64,000 bases of DNA from Sphingobacteriaceae bacterium (GTDB taxonomy: Bacteria > Bacteroidota > Bacteroidia > Sphingobacteriales > Sphingobacteriaceae). The DNA lies in contig CANKAT010000007.1 of assembly GCA_947479815.1 (NCBI GenBank), positions 1-64,000 on the forward strand, written 5' to 3'. Under the pieces are notes generated by a model. It saw nothing but the letters and a program-made list of their open reading frames with translations, did not search any database and was not told the DNA's origin. This document shows, piece by piece, positions 1-9,024 of this stretch (the stretch's first letter is position 1; every line of letters begins with the position of its first letter). The translations under genes and the position numbers were made by a program.

Positions 1-52
1 AAAATTAGTACAGTCAAATATCCAGCATATAAGGTCAAATTAGCAATATAAT

Positions 53-964
53 ATGGGAACCTTAAATCTCATTCATAATACCCCATTAATCTTTCTCGAC
101 AAGATCAGCGCTGGCTTGCCGGGAAAGATTTATGCTAAGGCCGAACAGCTTCAGCCGGGCGGAAGTGTGAAAGACAGGGCTGCTTATCAGATTATTTTAG
201 ATGCTTATCAGACTGGAACTTTGATAAAAGGGCAGACCGTGGTTGAAATGACCAGTGGGAATATGGGAGCCGGATTAGCATTGGTTTGCAGGCAATTTGG
301 TAATCCATTCATTGCCGTGATGTCGGAGGGAAATAGTCCGGCAAGGCGAAAAATTCTGGATGCATTTGGAGCAGAAGTTATTTTGACCGGGCAAGTAGAT
401 GGTATTCCCGGAATGGTAACCGGAAAGGATATCGCGTATGCAATGGAAATAGCCTCAAAAATAGCTGACGAGAAAGGTGCATTTTATGTAGATCAGTTTA
501 ATAACCCATCGTGTTTTAAGGTACATTTTCATCATACGGGGCCAGAAATTGTACAGAATTTGCCTGAAATTGATGTTTTTATGGCATCAGTTGGTAGCGG
601 TGGTACATTCATTGGGGTATCTAAGTATTTGAAGTTAATTAATTCAAATATCCAATGCATTGTTGTAGAACCCAAAAATGCGGCGATCTTGAAAACTGGA
701 AAAGTTGAAGATCCAAGGCATATAATTCAAGGTACTGCCTATGGTTTGATTCCTCCACATTGGGATGAAACATTAGTGGATGATTTTATTACTGTGACTG
801 ACGAAGATGTTTTGGAAATGACCAGAAGATTATCTGAAGAGCAGGGTTTGTATGTTGGCTATTCAGCAGCTGCTAATGTATTAGCAGCTCAAAAGCACTT
901 GATGGCACAAAATAGGGCATTGAATATTATTACCATACTTTGCGATTCGGGCTATAAATATTAA
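53..964 (+). CDS. PLP-dependent cysteine synthase family protein
   Basis: A 303-residue fold-type-II PLP enzyme of the O-acetylserine sulfhydrylase (CysK/CysM) family, expected to make cysteine from an activated serine and sulfide in the cytoplasm. Visible motifs: GGSVKDRAA with the Schiff-base lysine at residue 40, a TSGNMG substrate loop near 67-72, the glycine-rich phosphate loop GSGGTF near 181, and a C-terminal CDSGYKY that matches the usual DSGERY ending. The length is normal for CysK. The substrate loop reads TSGNMG rather than the usual TSGNTG, so a different beta-replacement substrate (cystathionine or another donor) is possible. It starts at an ATG and stands alone; the downstream galK is convergent. 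Family assignment is firm, exact substrate is not. Confidence 0.88.
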   Translation: MGTLNLIHNTPLIFLDKISAGLPGKIYAKAEQLQPGGSVKDRAAYQIILDAYQTGTLIKGQTVVEMTSGNMGAGLALVCRQFGNPFIAVMSEGNSPARRKILDAFGAEVILTGQVDGIPGMVTGKDIAYAMEIASKIADEKGAFYVDQFNNPSCFKVHFHHTGPEIVQNLPEIDVFMASVGSGGTFIGVSKYLKLINSNIQCIVVEPKNAAILKTGKVEDPRHIIQGTAYGLIPPHWDETLVDDFITVTDEDVLEMTRRLSEEQGLYVGYSAAANVLAAQKHLMAQNRALNIITILCDSGYKY

Positions 965-1078
965 ACATTCATGAGAACAGCAGCAATTTTTGGGGTTAAA
1001 TAATTGATCTTAATTTGCTGGGCAAATAATCATACTTATTGTTTCCTGCTAAGGCCAGCACTCAAATAATACTCTTAC

Positions 1079-2248
1079 TTAATTAATAATCCCCGTTCCG
1101 TCCTCAATCTCAACCATATAAGCTAGCATCTCAATACCTGTTTTGGTATGGTATGTATCACCAACTTTTTTAATGAGTGCATCAACCGCCTCAGAATTTA
1201 CCAGGTTAATGGTACAGCCTCCAAAGCCACCGCCCATCATGCGGGCGCCGATCACATTCGGATCATTTTTAACCAAGTCAACCAAAAGATCCAGTTCCTG
1301 GCAACTCACCTCATATAAATCTTTTAATCCGGCATGAGTTTCAAACATGCGTTTACCGAAGGCTTGCATGTTATTGTTCTTTAGATCAGTACAAGAATTT
1401 AGTAATCTTTTGATCTCTGCAACGATAAAGCTGCATCGATTATAAACGATCTCGCTTACCGGTTTTACAAATTCTAATAACATTTCTTCAGAGGCATCCC
1501 GTAAGCTCAACACTTCCGGATGCACAGCCTGGATTAATTTTACCCCTGCTTCGCATTGTTCCCGACGTTCATTATAAGCTGATGAGGCAAGAGAATGCTT
1601 TACGCGGGTATCGAACAACACGATTTTGAGCTTATCGGAATGAAAAGGAACATAGGCATATTCCAGACTGCGGCAATCCAATTGGATGAGTTGATCTTTT
1701 TTACCAAACATGCTAGCAAATTGATCCATGATGCCACACTTTACCCCAACAAACTCATTTTCTGCAGCCTGCGCCAGGCAGACAAGCGCCATATTTTGAA
1801 TGTTAAGGTTAAAAATGTTGTTCAGCGCATACGCTGTAGCACATTCAAGTGCAGCCGATGATGAGAGCCCGGCACCTGGAGGAATATCCCCTCCAAATAC
1901 AATATTAAAGCCATATTCAAGGGAATGATTTTTCTGGATCTGTTCTACAACCCCCAGAAGATAGTCAGGCCACAGTTTACCGCTAAGATTTATAGCATCA
2001 AGATCAGTTTGATAATCATCCTGATAATCAATCGAATATAGGCTGATTTTTCGATCCTTACGCAGATGAATACCCAAATAGATCGCCTTATTGATCGCTG
2101 CGGGTAGTACGAATCCCATATTGTAATCAGTATGCTCTCCTATTAGGTTGATCCTTCCTGGTGAACGGATGATTAGGGCTTCCTGCCCAAAGAGTTGCTG
2201 GAATTTGACGCGGATTGTTTTTGGATAATTGGAAATATCGTGAATCAT
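1079..2248 (-). CDS. galK: galactokinase
   Basis: GHMP-family kinase that phosphorylates D-galactose at C1 with ATP, the entry step of the Leloir pathway. The galactokinase signature SPGRINLIGEHTDYN sits near the N-terminus, followed by the ATP-binding GGDIPPGAGLSSSAALE and the C-terminal GHMP motif MMGGGFGGC. The track starts the ORF at a TTG (position 2272). I prefer the ATG at 2248, which gives 389 residues and the family's usual short lead-in before the signature and is preceded by a purine-rich AGAAGAA stretch. No other Leloir gene (galE, galT, galM) is adjacent, so it is an isolated gene here. It is divergent from the TlpA-like gene. Confidence 0.93.
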   Translation of the reverse strand: MIHDISNYPKTIRVKFQQLFGQEALIIRSPGRINLIGEHTDYNMGFVLPAAINKAIYLGIHLRKDRKISLYSIDYQDDYQTDLDAINLSGKLWPDYLLGVVEQIQKNHSLEYGFNIVFGGDIPPGAGLSSSAALECATAYALNNIFNLNIQNMALVCLAQAAENEFVGVKCGIMDQFASMFGKKDQLIQLDCRSLEYAYVPFHSDKLKIVLFDTRVKHSLASSAYNERREQCEAGVKLIQAVHPEVLSLRDASEEMLLEFVKPVSEIVYNRCSFIVAEIKRLLNSCTDLKNNNMQAFGKRMFETHAGLKDLYEVSCQELDLLVDLVKNDPNVIGARMMGGGFGGCTINLVNSEAVDALIKKVGDTYHTKTGIEMLAYMVEIEDGTGIIN

Positions 2249-2266
2249 TTCTTCTGTGCTGTTCTT

Positions 2267-2292
2267 CTCCAAACATCCTGAATTATTTGGAG
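2267..2292. other. inverted repeat upstream of galK
   Basis: CTCCAAA and TTTGGAG form a perfect 7-bp inverted repeat with a 12-nt spacer, just upstream of the preferred galK ATG and overlapping the alternative TTG start. It could be an operator or a small leader hairpin. Nothing else in the sequence decides between these and chance. Confidence 0.25.
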
Positions 2293-2492
2293 TTTTTCAT
2301 AGATAGGCTTTTAATTTTTGTAGGATTGGTCTTGAAATGAATAATGGACTATTGAATTACGGCCATTAATTTTTATAATAAAAACACAAATAATGCCCGG
2401 AATGAAAGATTCTAGGTTTTAGCTGTCAAAAATTAAATAAAGAATATTGCCTCTATCAAGCAATAGTTCCTATTTTAAGCGTTTATTTTATC

Positions 2493-2500
2493 TAATTTTG
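2493..2500 (+). promoter_or_regulatory. putative Bacteroidota -7 promoter box (TAATTTTG)
   Basis: TAATTTTG matches the Bacteroidota -7 consensus TAnnTTTG. It lies about 25 nt before the ATG at 2525, with an AGGAG at 2513-2517 between them. This placement argues that the upstream TTG start offered by the ORF track (2447) is not used. No clear -33 TTTG element is visible. Confidence 0.45.
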
Positions 2501-2524
2501 CCAAACACCTTTAGGAGCAAATTG

Positions 2525-3667
2525 ATGATATACATAGCTAAAATTTTTTCATTTTTCTTGTTGATGAGTCCCGTTTGGTGTTTTGCACAGCAAAATACGT
2601 ATACCATCAGCGGAACAGTAAATAGTCCCGATATAAAAACCCTTTATTTTACGCAAACCACATTCTATAGTACTAACCCGAAGAGAAATACTCAGAAAAT
2701 TGATGTATTAGATGGTAAATTCAGCATAAAAGGGGTGATCGATGAACCCGTGCCTGCATTTCTTTCGCTAGTTGAAGATTATAAGAAAATTGGTACTCAG
2801 CCTAAAGAGTTTATTCTTGATAAGGGCATAATTTCTGTTGAAATTACTTCCGATCTCGGCAGTGCTGTAGTAAAAGGTTCAAAAGCTCAGGATGATCTCT
2901 TTCAATACAATATCGAACAGGCTCCGTATTCTGCAAAGATAAATGACATCAACAACGAGGCGCAAAGGCTTTCTACCAGTGGAATAGCAGCTGATTCTAT
3001 TGGCCGACTATTTCGCATACCTTTCCGTGATGCAAGCAGAGCCTTGACAGATTTTCAAAGAAAATTCGTTCAAAAGAACTCCTCTGCCTTTATTTCCTTA
3101 TTGCTGATTCCAAATATTGCAGGATCTACCAATAATTATATTGAGGCCGATAGTCTACTTTCTGGACTTAATGATAATATTGAATTAAGTGCTACCGCAA
3201 AAGCAATTCGGGAATACCTAATCAGTCAGAAAAAAACTTCAGTGGGTGCTTTGGCTCCAGATTTTAGACTCGCTGATACCTCAGGAAAGAAGATTGCATT
3301 GTCTGAGTTCAAGGGAAAATATGTACTCCTTGATTTCTGGGCTGCTTGGTGTGGGCCTTGCAGGCAAGAAAACCCGAATGTAGTTCAGGCTTTCAAGACC
3401 TATAATAATGATGGATTTACTGTCTTTGGCGTCTCTCTCGACAAGGAAAAAAAGAGCTGGTTAAAGGCTATTCATGATGATCATTTACAATGGCAGCATG
3501 TTTCCGATCTCAAATTCTGGGGTAGTGAAGCCGCTATATTATATGGAATTACTAGTATTCCGCGTAATTTTTTACTGGATCCTAGTGGTAAAATCATTGG
3601 ACGCGATCTCCGTGGGCAAGATCTTTTGGATAAATTGGAAAAGCTATTTCCAGCAAAGAAAAAATAG
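2525..3667 (+). CDS. TlpA-like thiol-disulfide oxidoreductase with DUF4369 N-terminal domain
   Basis: A 380-residue secreted thioredoxin-fold protein. A signal peptide (IFSFFLLMSPVWCFAQ) is followed by a DUF4369-type beta domain (YTISGTVNSPDIKTLYF), a helical linker, and a C-terminal TlpA/AhpC-TSA domain carrying the redox motif WAAWCGPCRQ and the cis-proline segment GITSIPRNFLLD. Such proteins reduce or isomerise disulfides in the periplasm, for example in cytochrome c maturation; the target here is unknown. The start was moved from TTG 2447 to ATG 2525 because that places the leader at the N-terminus and leaves a promoter box and AGGAG upstream. It is convergent with purD, with only a few bases between them. 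Confidence 0.9.
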   Translation: MIYIAKIFSFFLLMSPVWCFAQQNTYTISGTVNSPDIKTLYFTQTTFYSTNPKRNTQKIDVLDGKFSIKGVIDEPVPAFLSLVEDYKKIGTQPKEFILDKGIISVEITSDLGSAVVKGSKAQDDLFQYNIEQAPYSAKINDINNEAQRLSTSGIAADSIGRLFRIPFRDASRALTDFQRKFVQKNSSAFISLLLIPNIAGSTNNYIEADSLLSGLNDNIELSATAKAIREYLISQKKTSVGALAPDFRLADTSGKKIALSEFKGKYVLLDFWAAWCGPCRQENPNVVQAFKTYNNDGFTVFGVSLDKEKKSWLKAIHDDHLQWQHVSDLKFWGSEAAILYGITSIPRNFLLDPSGKIIGRDLRGQDLLDKLEKLFPAKKK

Positions 3668-3673
3668 TAATAT

Positions 3674-4969
3674 TTAGGAAATTTCCATCAAATCGACGCC
3701 AATATCTGGACGAAAATAACGGCCGTCAAAGTAAATTCTTCCTGCATCAGCAGTGGCATTCTGAACAGCATCAAACAGGTTATCCTGAAGTGAGGTGATG
3801 GCAATGACCCTGCCTCCATTGGTTTTGATTAGCCCATTATCAAGTTCAGTCCCTGCATGAAAAGCAATGGAATGTCTCAAATTTTCAATACCAGTGATAG
3901 TTTTTCCTTTTGCATATTCACCCGGATAACCTCCGGCAACAATCATGACTGTTGCGGCAGTTTTTGGGGATATTTTCAATTCTTTTTCAGATAAATTTTC
4001 ATTGGCAACACCCAGGAAAAGATCGATCAGGTCGCTTTCAATTCTTGGGATCACACTTTCAGTTTCCGGATCACCCATGCGCACATTGTACTCAATCACA
4101 TAAGGTTCCCTTCCCTGAGGAGTATCTGTAGCCATCAGGCCTATAAAAATGAATCCTTTATAAGGAATATTATCTTTTTTCAATCCCTCAACCGTAGGAA
4201 TGATCACCCGATCTTCAACTTTTTTCATGAATTCGGCATTTGCAAATGAAACAGGTGAAACAGATCCCATTCCGCCGGTATTCAATCCGGTATCACCCTC
4301 TCCAATACGTTTATAGTCTTTGGCTTCAGGCAATATCTTATAACTTATGCCATCTGTTAACACAAAGACAGAAAGTTCAATTCCAGTTAAAAACTCTTCA
4401 ATAACCACTGTGCTACTAGCTTCTCCGAATTTAGCATCGTAAATCATGGCTTTTAATTCTGTTTTGGCATCATCAAGGCTTTCGCAAATCAATACACCTT
4501 TTCCTGCGGCTAAGCCATCAGCTTTTAAAACGATTGGAAGTTTTTGAGTTTCTAGATAGGCTAAGCCTTCTTCCAGATTTTCTTTATTGAATGATCTGAA
4601 GGCCGCGGTTGGGATACCATGACGGATCATGAACTGCTTTGAAAAATCTTTACTTCCTTCTAGTTGAGCACCCTGCATCTGAGGGCCAATAACCGGGATA
4701 TGTTTCAGATTTTTGCGATTAAGAAAAAAATCATGAATTCCTTTGACCAAAGGCTCTTCAGGTCCTACAACCACCATTTTAACCTGATTCTTCAGCACAA
4801 ATTCAGCAATGCCTTCAAAATCTGTTGGTTTTAGGTCTATGTTTTTACCATAAGCCGATGTTCCAGCATTTCCGGGTGCAATATAAAGTTGAGATAAAAG
4901 ACTGCTTTGCGCCATTTTTGAGGCAAAAGCACTTTCACGCCCACCCGAGCCGAGTATTAGGATATTCAT
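3674..4969 (-). CDS. purD: phosphoribosylamine--glycine ligase
   Basis: GAR synthetase, the second step of de novo purine synthesis, joining glycine to 5-phosphoribosylamine with ATP. The 431-residue length is typical. The N-terminal domain begins MNILILGSGGRESAFA and carries VVGPEEPLVKGI. The ATP-grasp domain shows KADGLAAGKGV and the glycine-rich GDTGLNTGGMGS, then the metal-binding VIEYNVRMGDPE segment and a C-terminal domain with TNGGRVIAIT. All parts of the family are present and intact. It is monocistronic here, convergent with the thioredoxin gene, and followed upstream by a 389-bp non-coding spacer. Confidence 0.97.
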   Translation of the reverse strand: MNILILGSGGRESAFASKMAQSSLLSQLYIAPGNAGTSAYGKNIDLKPTDFEGIAEFVLKNQVKMVVVGPEEPLVKGIHDFFLNRKNLKHIPVIGPQMQGAQLEGSKDFSKQFMIRHGIPTAAFRSFNKENLEEGLAYLETQKLPIVLKADGLAAGKGVLICESLDDAKTELKAMIYDAKFGEASSTVVIEEFLTGIELSVFVLTDGISYKILPEAKDYKRIGEGDTGLNTGGMGSVSPVSFANAEFMKKVEDRVIIPTVEGLKKDNIPYKGFIFIGLMATDTPQGREPYVIEYNVRMGDPETESVIPRIESDLIDLFLGVANENLSEKELKISPKTAATVMIVAGGYPGEYAKGKTITGIENLRHSIAFHAGTELDNGLIKTNGGRVIAITSLQDNLFDAVQNATADAGRIYFDGRYFRPDIGVDLMEIS

Positions 4970-5358
4970 CCTGTAAAGATAGGCTGAATTAGCAAATGAG
5001 CAAGGAAATTGTCAATTTCTGAGGGATGTATTTTGATCAAGAATAAAATCCATTTGTAAGTGATGATTGATTTTTCGTTTTACATGGATTTAAGAATAAC
5101 TTATAAAAATTTGGAATATACTGCACGCTTATGCCATTATGGATATTAAAATTATAATGGCGTAGTTTTAATGAATAATATATTGATGTTTTCAGTGAAG
5201 CACTAGTTAAATAATGTTCATTATTTTAAATAAAAACCACTATTTTTAAATAACGAAACACGCTACGACTTTAAGTCTAAATCGGTTTTATGAAAGACAG
5301 TTAATGGTATTTTGTATGACTTTCATTTTTCTTTCAATACTTTAAATAACACCCCTCA
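4970..5358. other. 389-bp AT-rich intergenic region
   Basis: Divergent spacer between purD (minus) and the catabolic island (plus). It is AT-rich with several short A/T palindromic stretches such as ATTTTAAATAAAAA. I see no ORF with family features, RNA gene or tandem repeat. It should hold the promoters for purD and for the island, but no clean TAnnTTTG box with suitable spacing is visible. A weak imperfect inverted repeat (TGAAAGAC ... TTTCTTTCA) precedes the first island gene. Confidence 0.5.
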
Positions 5359-7422
5359 ATGAAAAGACTTAAAACATTTTACATCTTTTTTTTACTAATG
5401 CATATCTGCTTTTTAGCAGAGAGTGCAGCGCGGGTGGGATATTATATTTCAAATTCAGATAGTTTACCCTCAGTTTTGACTAAAAATCATGCAGATTTGC
5501 TTGAAAGCAGGTTAAGGGGACAGGCAATTTTACAATTTGGGACCCATCAGTTACCTGATAATTTAAAGGATTGGGAGGTATATCGTTCTGAGCTCCGAAA
5601 AAAGATAATTCAGAAAACTGGACTTATTGTAAACCACGATCTTCCTTTAGATATAAAGGAAACAGGTTCAATCCAAATGCAGGGGTATAAAATCAAAAAC
5701 ATTGCATTTCAAACACGCCCTGGAGTATATGCCACTGCAAATTTATATGTTCCTGAAGGGAAGGGTCCATTCCCTGCAGTTATTGTAATGCATGGTCATT
5801 GGCCTGGAGGTCGCTTATATGAATCCTTTCAGGCTATTGGTCAAAGTTTAGCTCTTAATGGTTATGTATGTCTGAACATCGATGCCTGGGGAGCTGGAGA
5901 AAGAACAAGAACACATGGAAAAGATGAGTATCATGGAGCCAACCTGGGAGCTTCTCTTTTAAATATCGGTGAATCTTTAATAGGGGTTCAGATCTCTGAT
6001 AATATGCGCGGAGTAGATTTACTTAGCTCACTGCCTTTTGTTGACTCTAAAAATATCGGTGCAACGGGAGCTAGTGGAGGAGGAAATCAAACAATGTGGT
6101 TAGCCGCCATGGATGATCGTGTTAAAGCGGCTTTGCCTGTTGTGAGTGTAGGAACTTTTGAATCATGTGTGATGCGCTCAAACTGTATTTGCGAGCTGCT
6201 AACCGATGGCATGACTTTTACCGAACAAGCGGGAGTTCTAGCTCTTGTTGCTCCCCGAGCTATCAAGATGTCCAATATTATCGTAGACAATCCTACCTTT
6301 TTATCTTCAGAGATGCTCAGAAGTTTTAATAATTCTAAGCCTGTCTTTAAAATGCTTGGTGTAGAAAATAATATAAGTAATCTTGTTTTAGATAAAACCC
6401 ATGGATATTGGCCTGAAAACCGCGAAGTAATGCTTGGATGGCTTGATCTTCACCTGAAAGGTATCGGCACAGGAGCACCTAAAAAAGAAATTCCTTTTGA
6501 GACTTTACCCAATAAGCAGCTGCTGGTTTATCCAGTAATGGGCAAACGTGATCTTTCAGTACAAACAACAGCAGATTACTGCGAACGCCGTGGTAAAGAA
6601 TTAAGGGCTTCTTATTTGGGATTGAGGTCTTTTGATGCGTCTGCCAAGCAAAAGGAATTACGCAATATCTTACGTATAAATGAGCGATCAGAACTAAGTA
6701 AAGTACATGAGTATACAAGTTTGGGAGGCTGGTCCCGTTTGGCTTTAGAAACTTCAGATAATAAGCTAATCCCTTTGTTACTTATTCCTCCAACTAATCC
6801 AGCGCTTGGATATCTGGTCATCATTAATCCGGCAGGAAAGGAAGCAATTTCAGAGGATTTAGTTACTTCATTAAAGAAAAAAGGGCAGGGTATTGTAATC
6901 GCTGACCTATCCGGTACCGGTGAGGCCGCTTCGTTTAAAGAAAATCTAACTAATAAAAGCATGGTGCTTCATACTCAGTCACGCGCCGAGTTATGGCTTG
7001 GAAAAACAATTTTAGGTGAATGGGTCAAGGAGCTGAATGTGGTGAGTGATTTCCTGAAATTAAGGCAGCATGCTCAAAAGGTGAGTATCGACGGCACTAA
7101 GGAAGCGGGTCTTGCAGGCTTGTTTTTAGCCGCTACAGGAGGAAAAGTGGATGATATTATTCTGCGGGACACTCCCTTGTCTTACCTATTTGACAATCAG
7201 GGTTCTGTAGATTTTTTCAGCATGGGTATTCACCTTCCGGGATTTCTTAATTGGGGCGATGTATCCCTAGCAGCTGCACTTAGCGGTAAAAATATCAGGA
7301 TGATTAATCCAGTAACCATGTCTGGGGTAAAGATAAGCGAAAGCGGTTTAAAGGAATTTAATGAGGAGTTCACTAAATTACGAAGCCTCTCTGGAAAGCA
7401 AGGCAAGACCATTTTTTTTTAG
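5359..7422 (+). CDS. secreted alpha/beta hydrolase with degenerate second hydrolase domain
   Basis: A 687-residue protein with an N-terminal signal peptide (FYIFFLLMHICFLAESAA). The first domain (about 90-370) is an acetylxylan-esterase/dienelactone-hydrolase-like alpha/beta hydrolase: oxyanion segment MHGHWPGG, DAWGAGER, nucleophile elbow GASGGGNQT (Ser near 238), an acid candidate in IIVDN, and DKTHGYWPENRE supplying the histidine. The region from about 400 repeats the layout (INPAGKEA, ADLSGTGEA, then VSIDGTKEAG where the nucleophile elbow should be) at matching spacing but without the catalytic serine. It therefore looks like a tandem duplication with a dead second copy. It opens the catabolic island and is related to the gene at 15091. 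Substrate is unknown; an ester on a sugar is a reasonable guess. Confidence 0.78.
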   Translation: MKRLKTFYIFFLLMHICFLAESAARVGYYISNSDSLPSVLTKNHADLLESRLRGQAILQFGTHQLPDNLKDWEVYRSELRKKIIQKTGLIVNHDLPLDIKETGSIQMQGYKIKNIAFQTRPGVYATANLYVPEGKGPFPAVIVMHGHWPGGRLYESFQAIGQSLALNGYVCLNIDAWGAGERTRTHGKDEYHGANLGASLLNIGESLIGVQISDNMRGVDLLSSLPFVDSKNIGATGASGGGNQTMWLAAMDDRVKAALPVVSVGTFESCVMRSNCICELLTDGMTFTEQAGVLALVAPRAIKMSNIIVDNPTFLSSEMLRSFNNSKPVFKMLGVENNISNLVLDKTHGYWPENREVMLGWLDLHLKGIGTGAPKKEIPFETLPNKQLLVYPVMGKRDLSVQTTADYCERRGKELRASYLGLRSFDASAKQKELRNILRINERSELSKVHEYTSLGGWSRLALETSDNKLIPLLLIPPTNPALGYLVIINPAGKEAISEDLVTSLKKKGQGIVIADLSGTGEAASFKENLTNKSMVLHTQSRAELWLGKTILGEWVKELNVVSDFLKLRQHAQKVSIDGTKEAGLAGLFLAATGGKVDDIILRDTPLSYLFDNQGSVDFFSMGIHLPGFLNWGDVSLAAALSGKNIRMINPVTMSGVKISESGLKEFNEEFTKLRSLSGKQGKTIFF

Positions 7423-7439
7423 TTTATATATAACTACAT

Positions 7440-8888
7440 ATGAAGAATAAACGTAGAGATTTTTTAAAATTTACTGGCCTAGCCGGACTTACTGCAGCTG
7501 GCGCCAGCGTACTTAATAGCTTTACTGCAGCACCCGAAAAAAATAATAAATCTGCACTTGACCAGAAAACACATGTCCAGCATTTTAATATGTCGGGATA
7601 TTCCGCGCCTAAATTAGAGGTAGTTAGGATAGGATTTATAGGTTTAGGTAACAGAGGTCCGGCACATCTTGCTCAAGTAAGCATTTTAGAAGGTGTCGAT
7701 ATAAAGGCTCTATGCGATCTGCGTCCTGAAAAATTAGATTTAGCCAAAAAACGAATTGAAAAGACCAGATTCAAGCCCGATACTTATTCCGGAAAAGAGG
7801 ATTGGAAGAAAGTATGTGAGCGAGAAGATATTGACCTTATCTATATCGCTACTCCTTGGGAACTGCATACGCCAATGGCAGTTTATGCAATGAATCATGG
7901 CAAACATGTTTGTGTAGAAGTGCCGGCAGCAAAAACTGTCGAGGAATGCTGGCAATTGGTAGAAACCTCAGAACGAACCAAGAAGCATTGTATGATGATG
8001 GAAAATGCATGTTATGGTTTTTTTGAGCTTTTGATGTTAAACCTGGCGCGAAAGGGCTTTTTCGGAGAAATCATTCATGGTGAAGGCGCGTATATCCATC
8101 ATCTGCTTTATGGTCATTTTTCAAGAGATAAGTATTATAATCAATGGCGGCTTAAAGAAAATATTGGTAGGAATGGCAATTTATATCCCACCCACGGCCT
8201 AGGACCAATTGCCCAAGTTATGAATATCAATCGGGGCGATAAAATGGATTACCTCGTTTCTATTTCCGGTAATGATTTCATGATGAACGATCTGGCTAAA
8301 AAGCTTGCCGCCAAAGATGATTTTTATAAAGGTTTTGTAGATAAGCCTTTCAGAGGTAATATGAATACTAGTACCATACGTACCAGTTTGGGACGAACGA
8401 TCATGCTGCAGCATGATGTAACTTCGCCTCGTCCAAAATCAGACGGATTTGTGATAAGTGGAACTAAAGCAACTGCGGTCCAGTTTCCGGTTGAAAGAAT
8501 TTCAATCGCACGTGAAGCTACTCCTGAAACGTGGAGAGGATCTGATGCTCAAACATGGATTACAGATGATGACTTTAAAGCATTGGAAAAAAAGTATGAG
8601 CCAACTATTGTTAAAAAGCTTGGTGAAATTGCTAAAGAAGTAGGTGCTCATGGAGGAGGTGACTTTTTAATGGATTGGCGAACAATTGATTGCCTGCGTA
8701 ATGGTATTCCGCTTGATCAGGATGTATATGATGCGGCCTTATGGAGCTCCATTGGTCCATTAACTGAATGGTCTGTAGCCAATCAGGCTACTATCAAGAT
8801 TCCAGATTTTACCGCGGGTTCATGGAAAACGAATAAACCACTTGATATAGATATTTTAAAAGGTGGAAATACCAAAGTGAATGTATAA
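7440..8888 (+). CDS. Gfo/Idh/MocA-family protein of the GH109 type (alpha-N-acetylgalactosaminidase-like)
   Basis: A 482-residue NAD-dependent Rossmann protein with a Tat-like leader, KNKRRDFLKFTGLAGLTAAG. The nucleotide-binding loop GFIGLGNRGP is followed by IYIATPWELHTPMAVYAMNHGKHV, CVEVPAA, the MENACYGFFE segment, and GRNGNLYPTHGLGP. These last motifs are characteristic, as I know the family, of glycoside hydrolase family 109, which cleaves alpha-GalNAc by an NAD-dependent oxidation/elimination mechanism. The protein is slightly longer than the characterised ~444-residue members. The Tat-type leader implies export with bound cofactor. It starts 17 bp after the esterase gene and is probably co-transcribed. 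Family assignment is by recall of motifs; the true substrate is inferred. Confidence 0.8.
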   Translation: MKNKRRDFLKFTGLAGLTAAGASVLNSFTAAPEKNNKSALDQKTHVQHFNMSGYSAPKLEVVRIGFIGLGNRGPAHLAQVSILEGVDIKALCDLRPEKLDLAKKRIEKTRFKPDTYSGKEDWKKVCEREDIDLIYIATPWELHTPMAVYAMNHGKHVCVEVPAAKTVEECWQLVETSERTKKHCMMMENACYGFFELLMLNLARKGFFGEIIHGEGAYIHHLLYGHFSRDKYYNQWRLKENIGRNGNLYPTHGLGPIAQVMNINRGDKMDYLVSISGNDFMMNDLAKKLAAKDDFYKGFVDKPFRGNMNTSTIRTSLGRTIMLQHDVTSPRPKSDGFVISGTKATAVQFPVERISIAREATPETWRGSDAQTWITDDDFKALEKKYEPTIVKKLGEIAKEVGAHGGGDFLMDWRTIDCLRNGIPLDQDVYDAALWSSIGPLTEWSVANQATIKIPDFTAGSWKTNKPLDIDILKGGNTKVNV

Positions 8889-9024
8889 TTTTAGTAGAAT
8901 ATAGTATTGTTTATGTGAATAGAAATACTGGAATTGAGACTTATCTGAAATTAAATTTGATTTCAACTATATCTATTTTTAATTATAAAAATCTTTGTGA
9001 AATCAATGCTTGCAAATCTTTAAA

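Noticed and set aside
6612-6962. Minus-strand ORFs within the first hydrolase gene
   Set aside because: Shadows of the 687-residue coding frame, with no family features.
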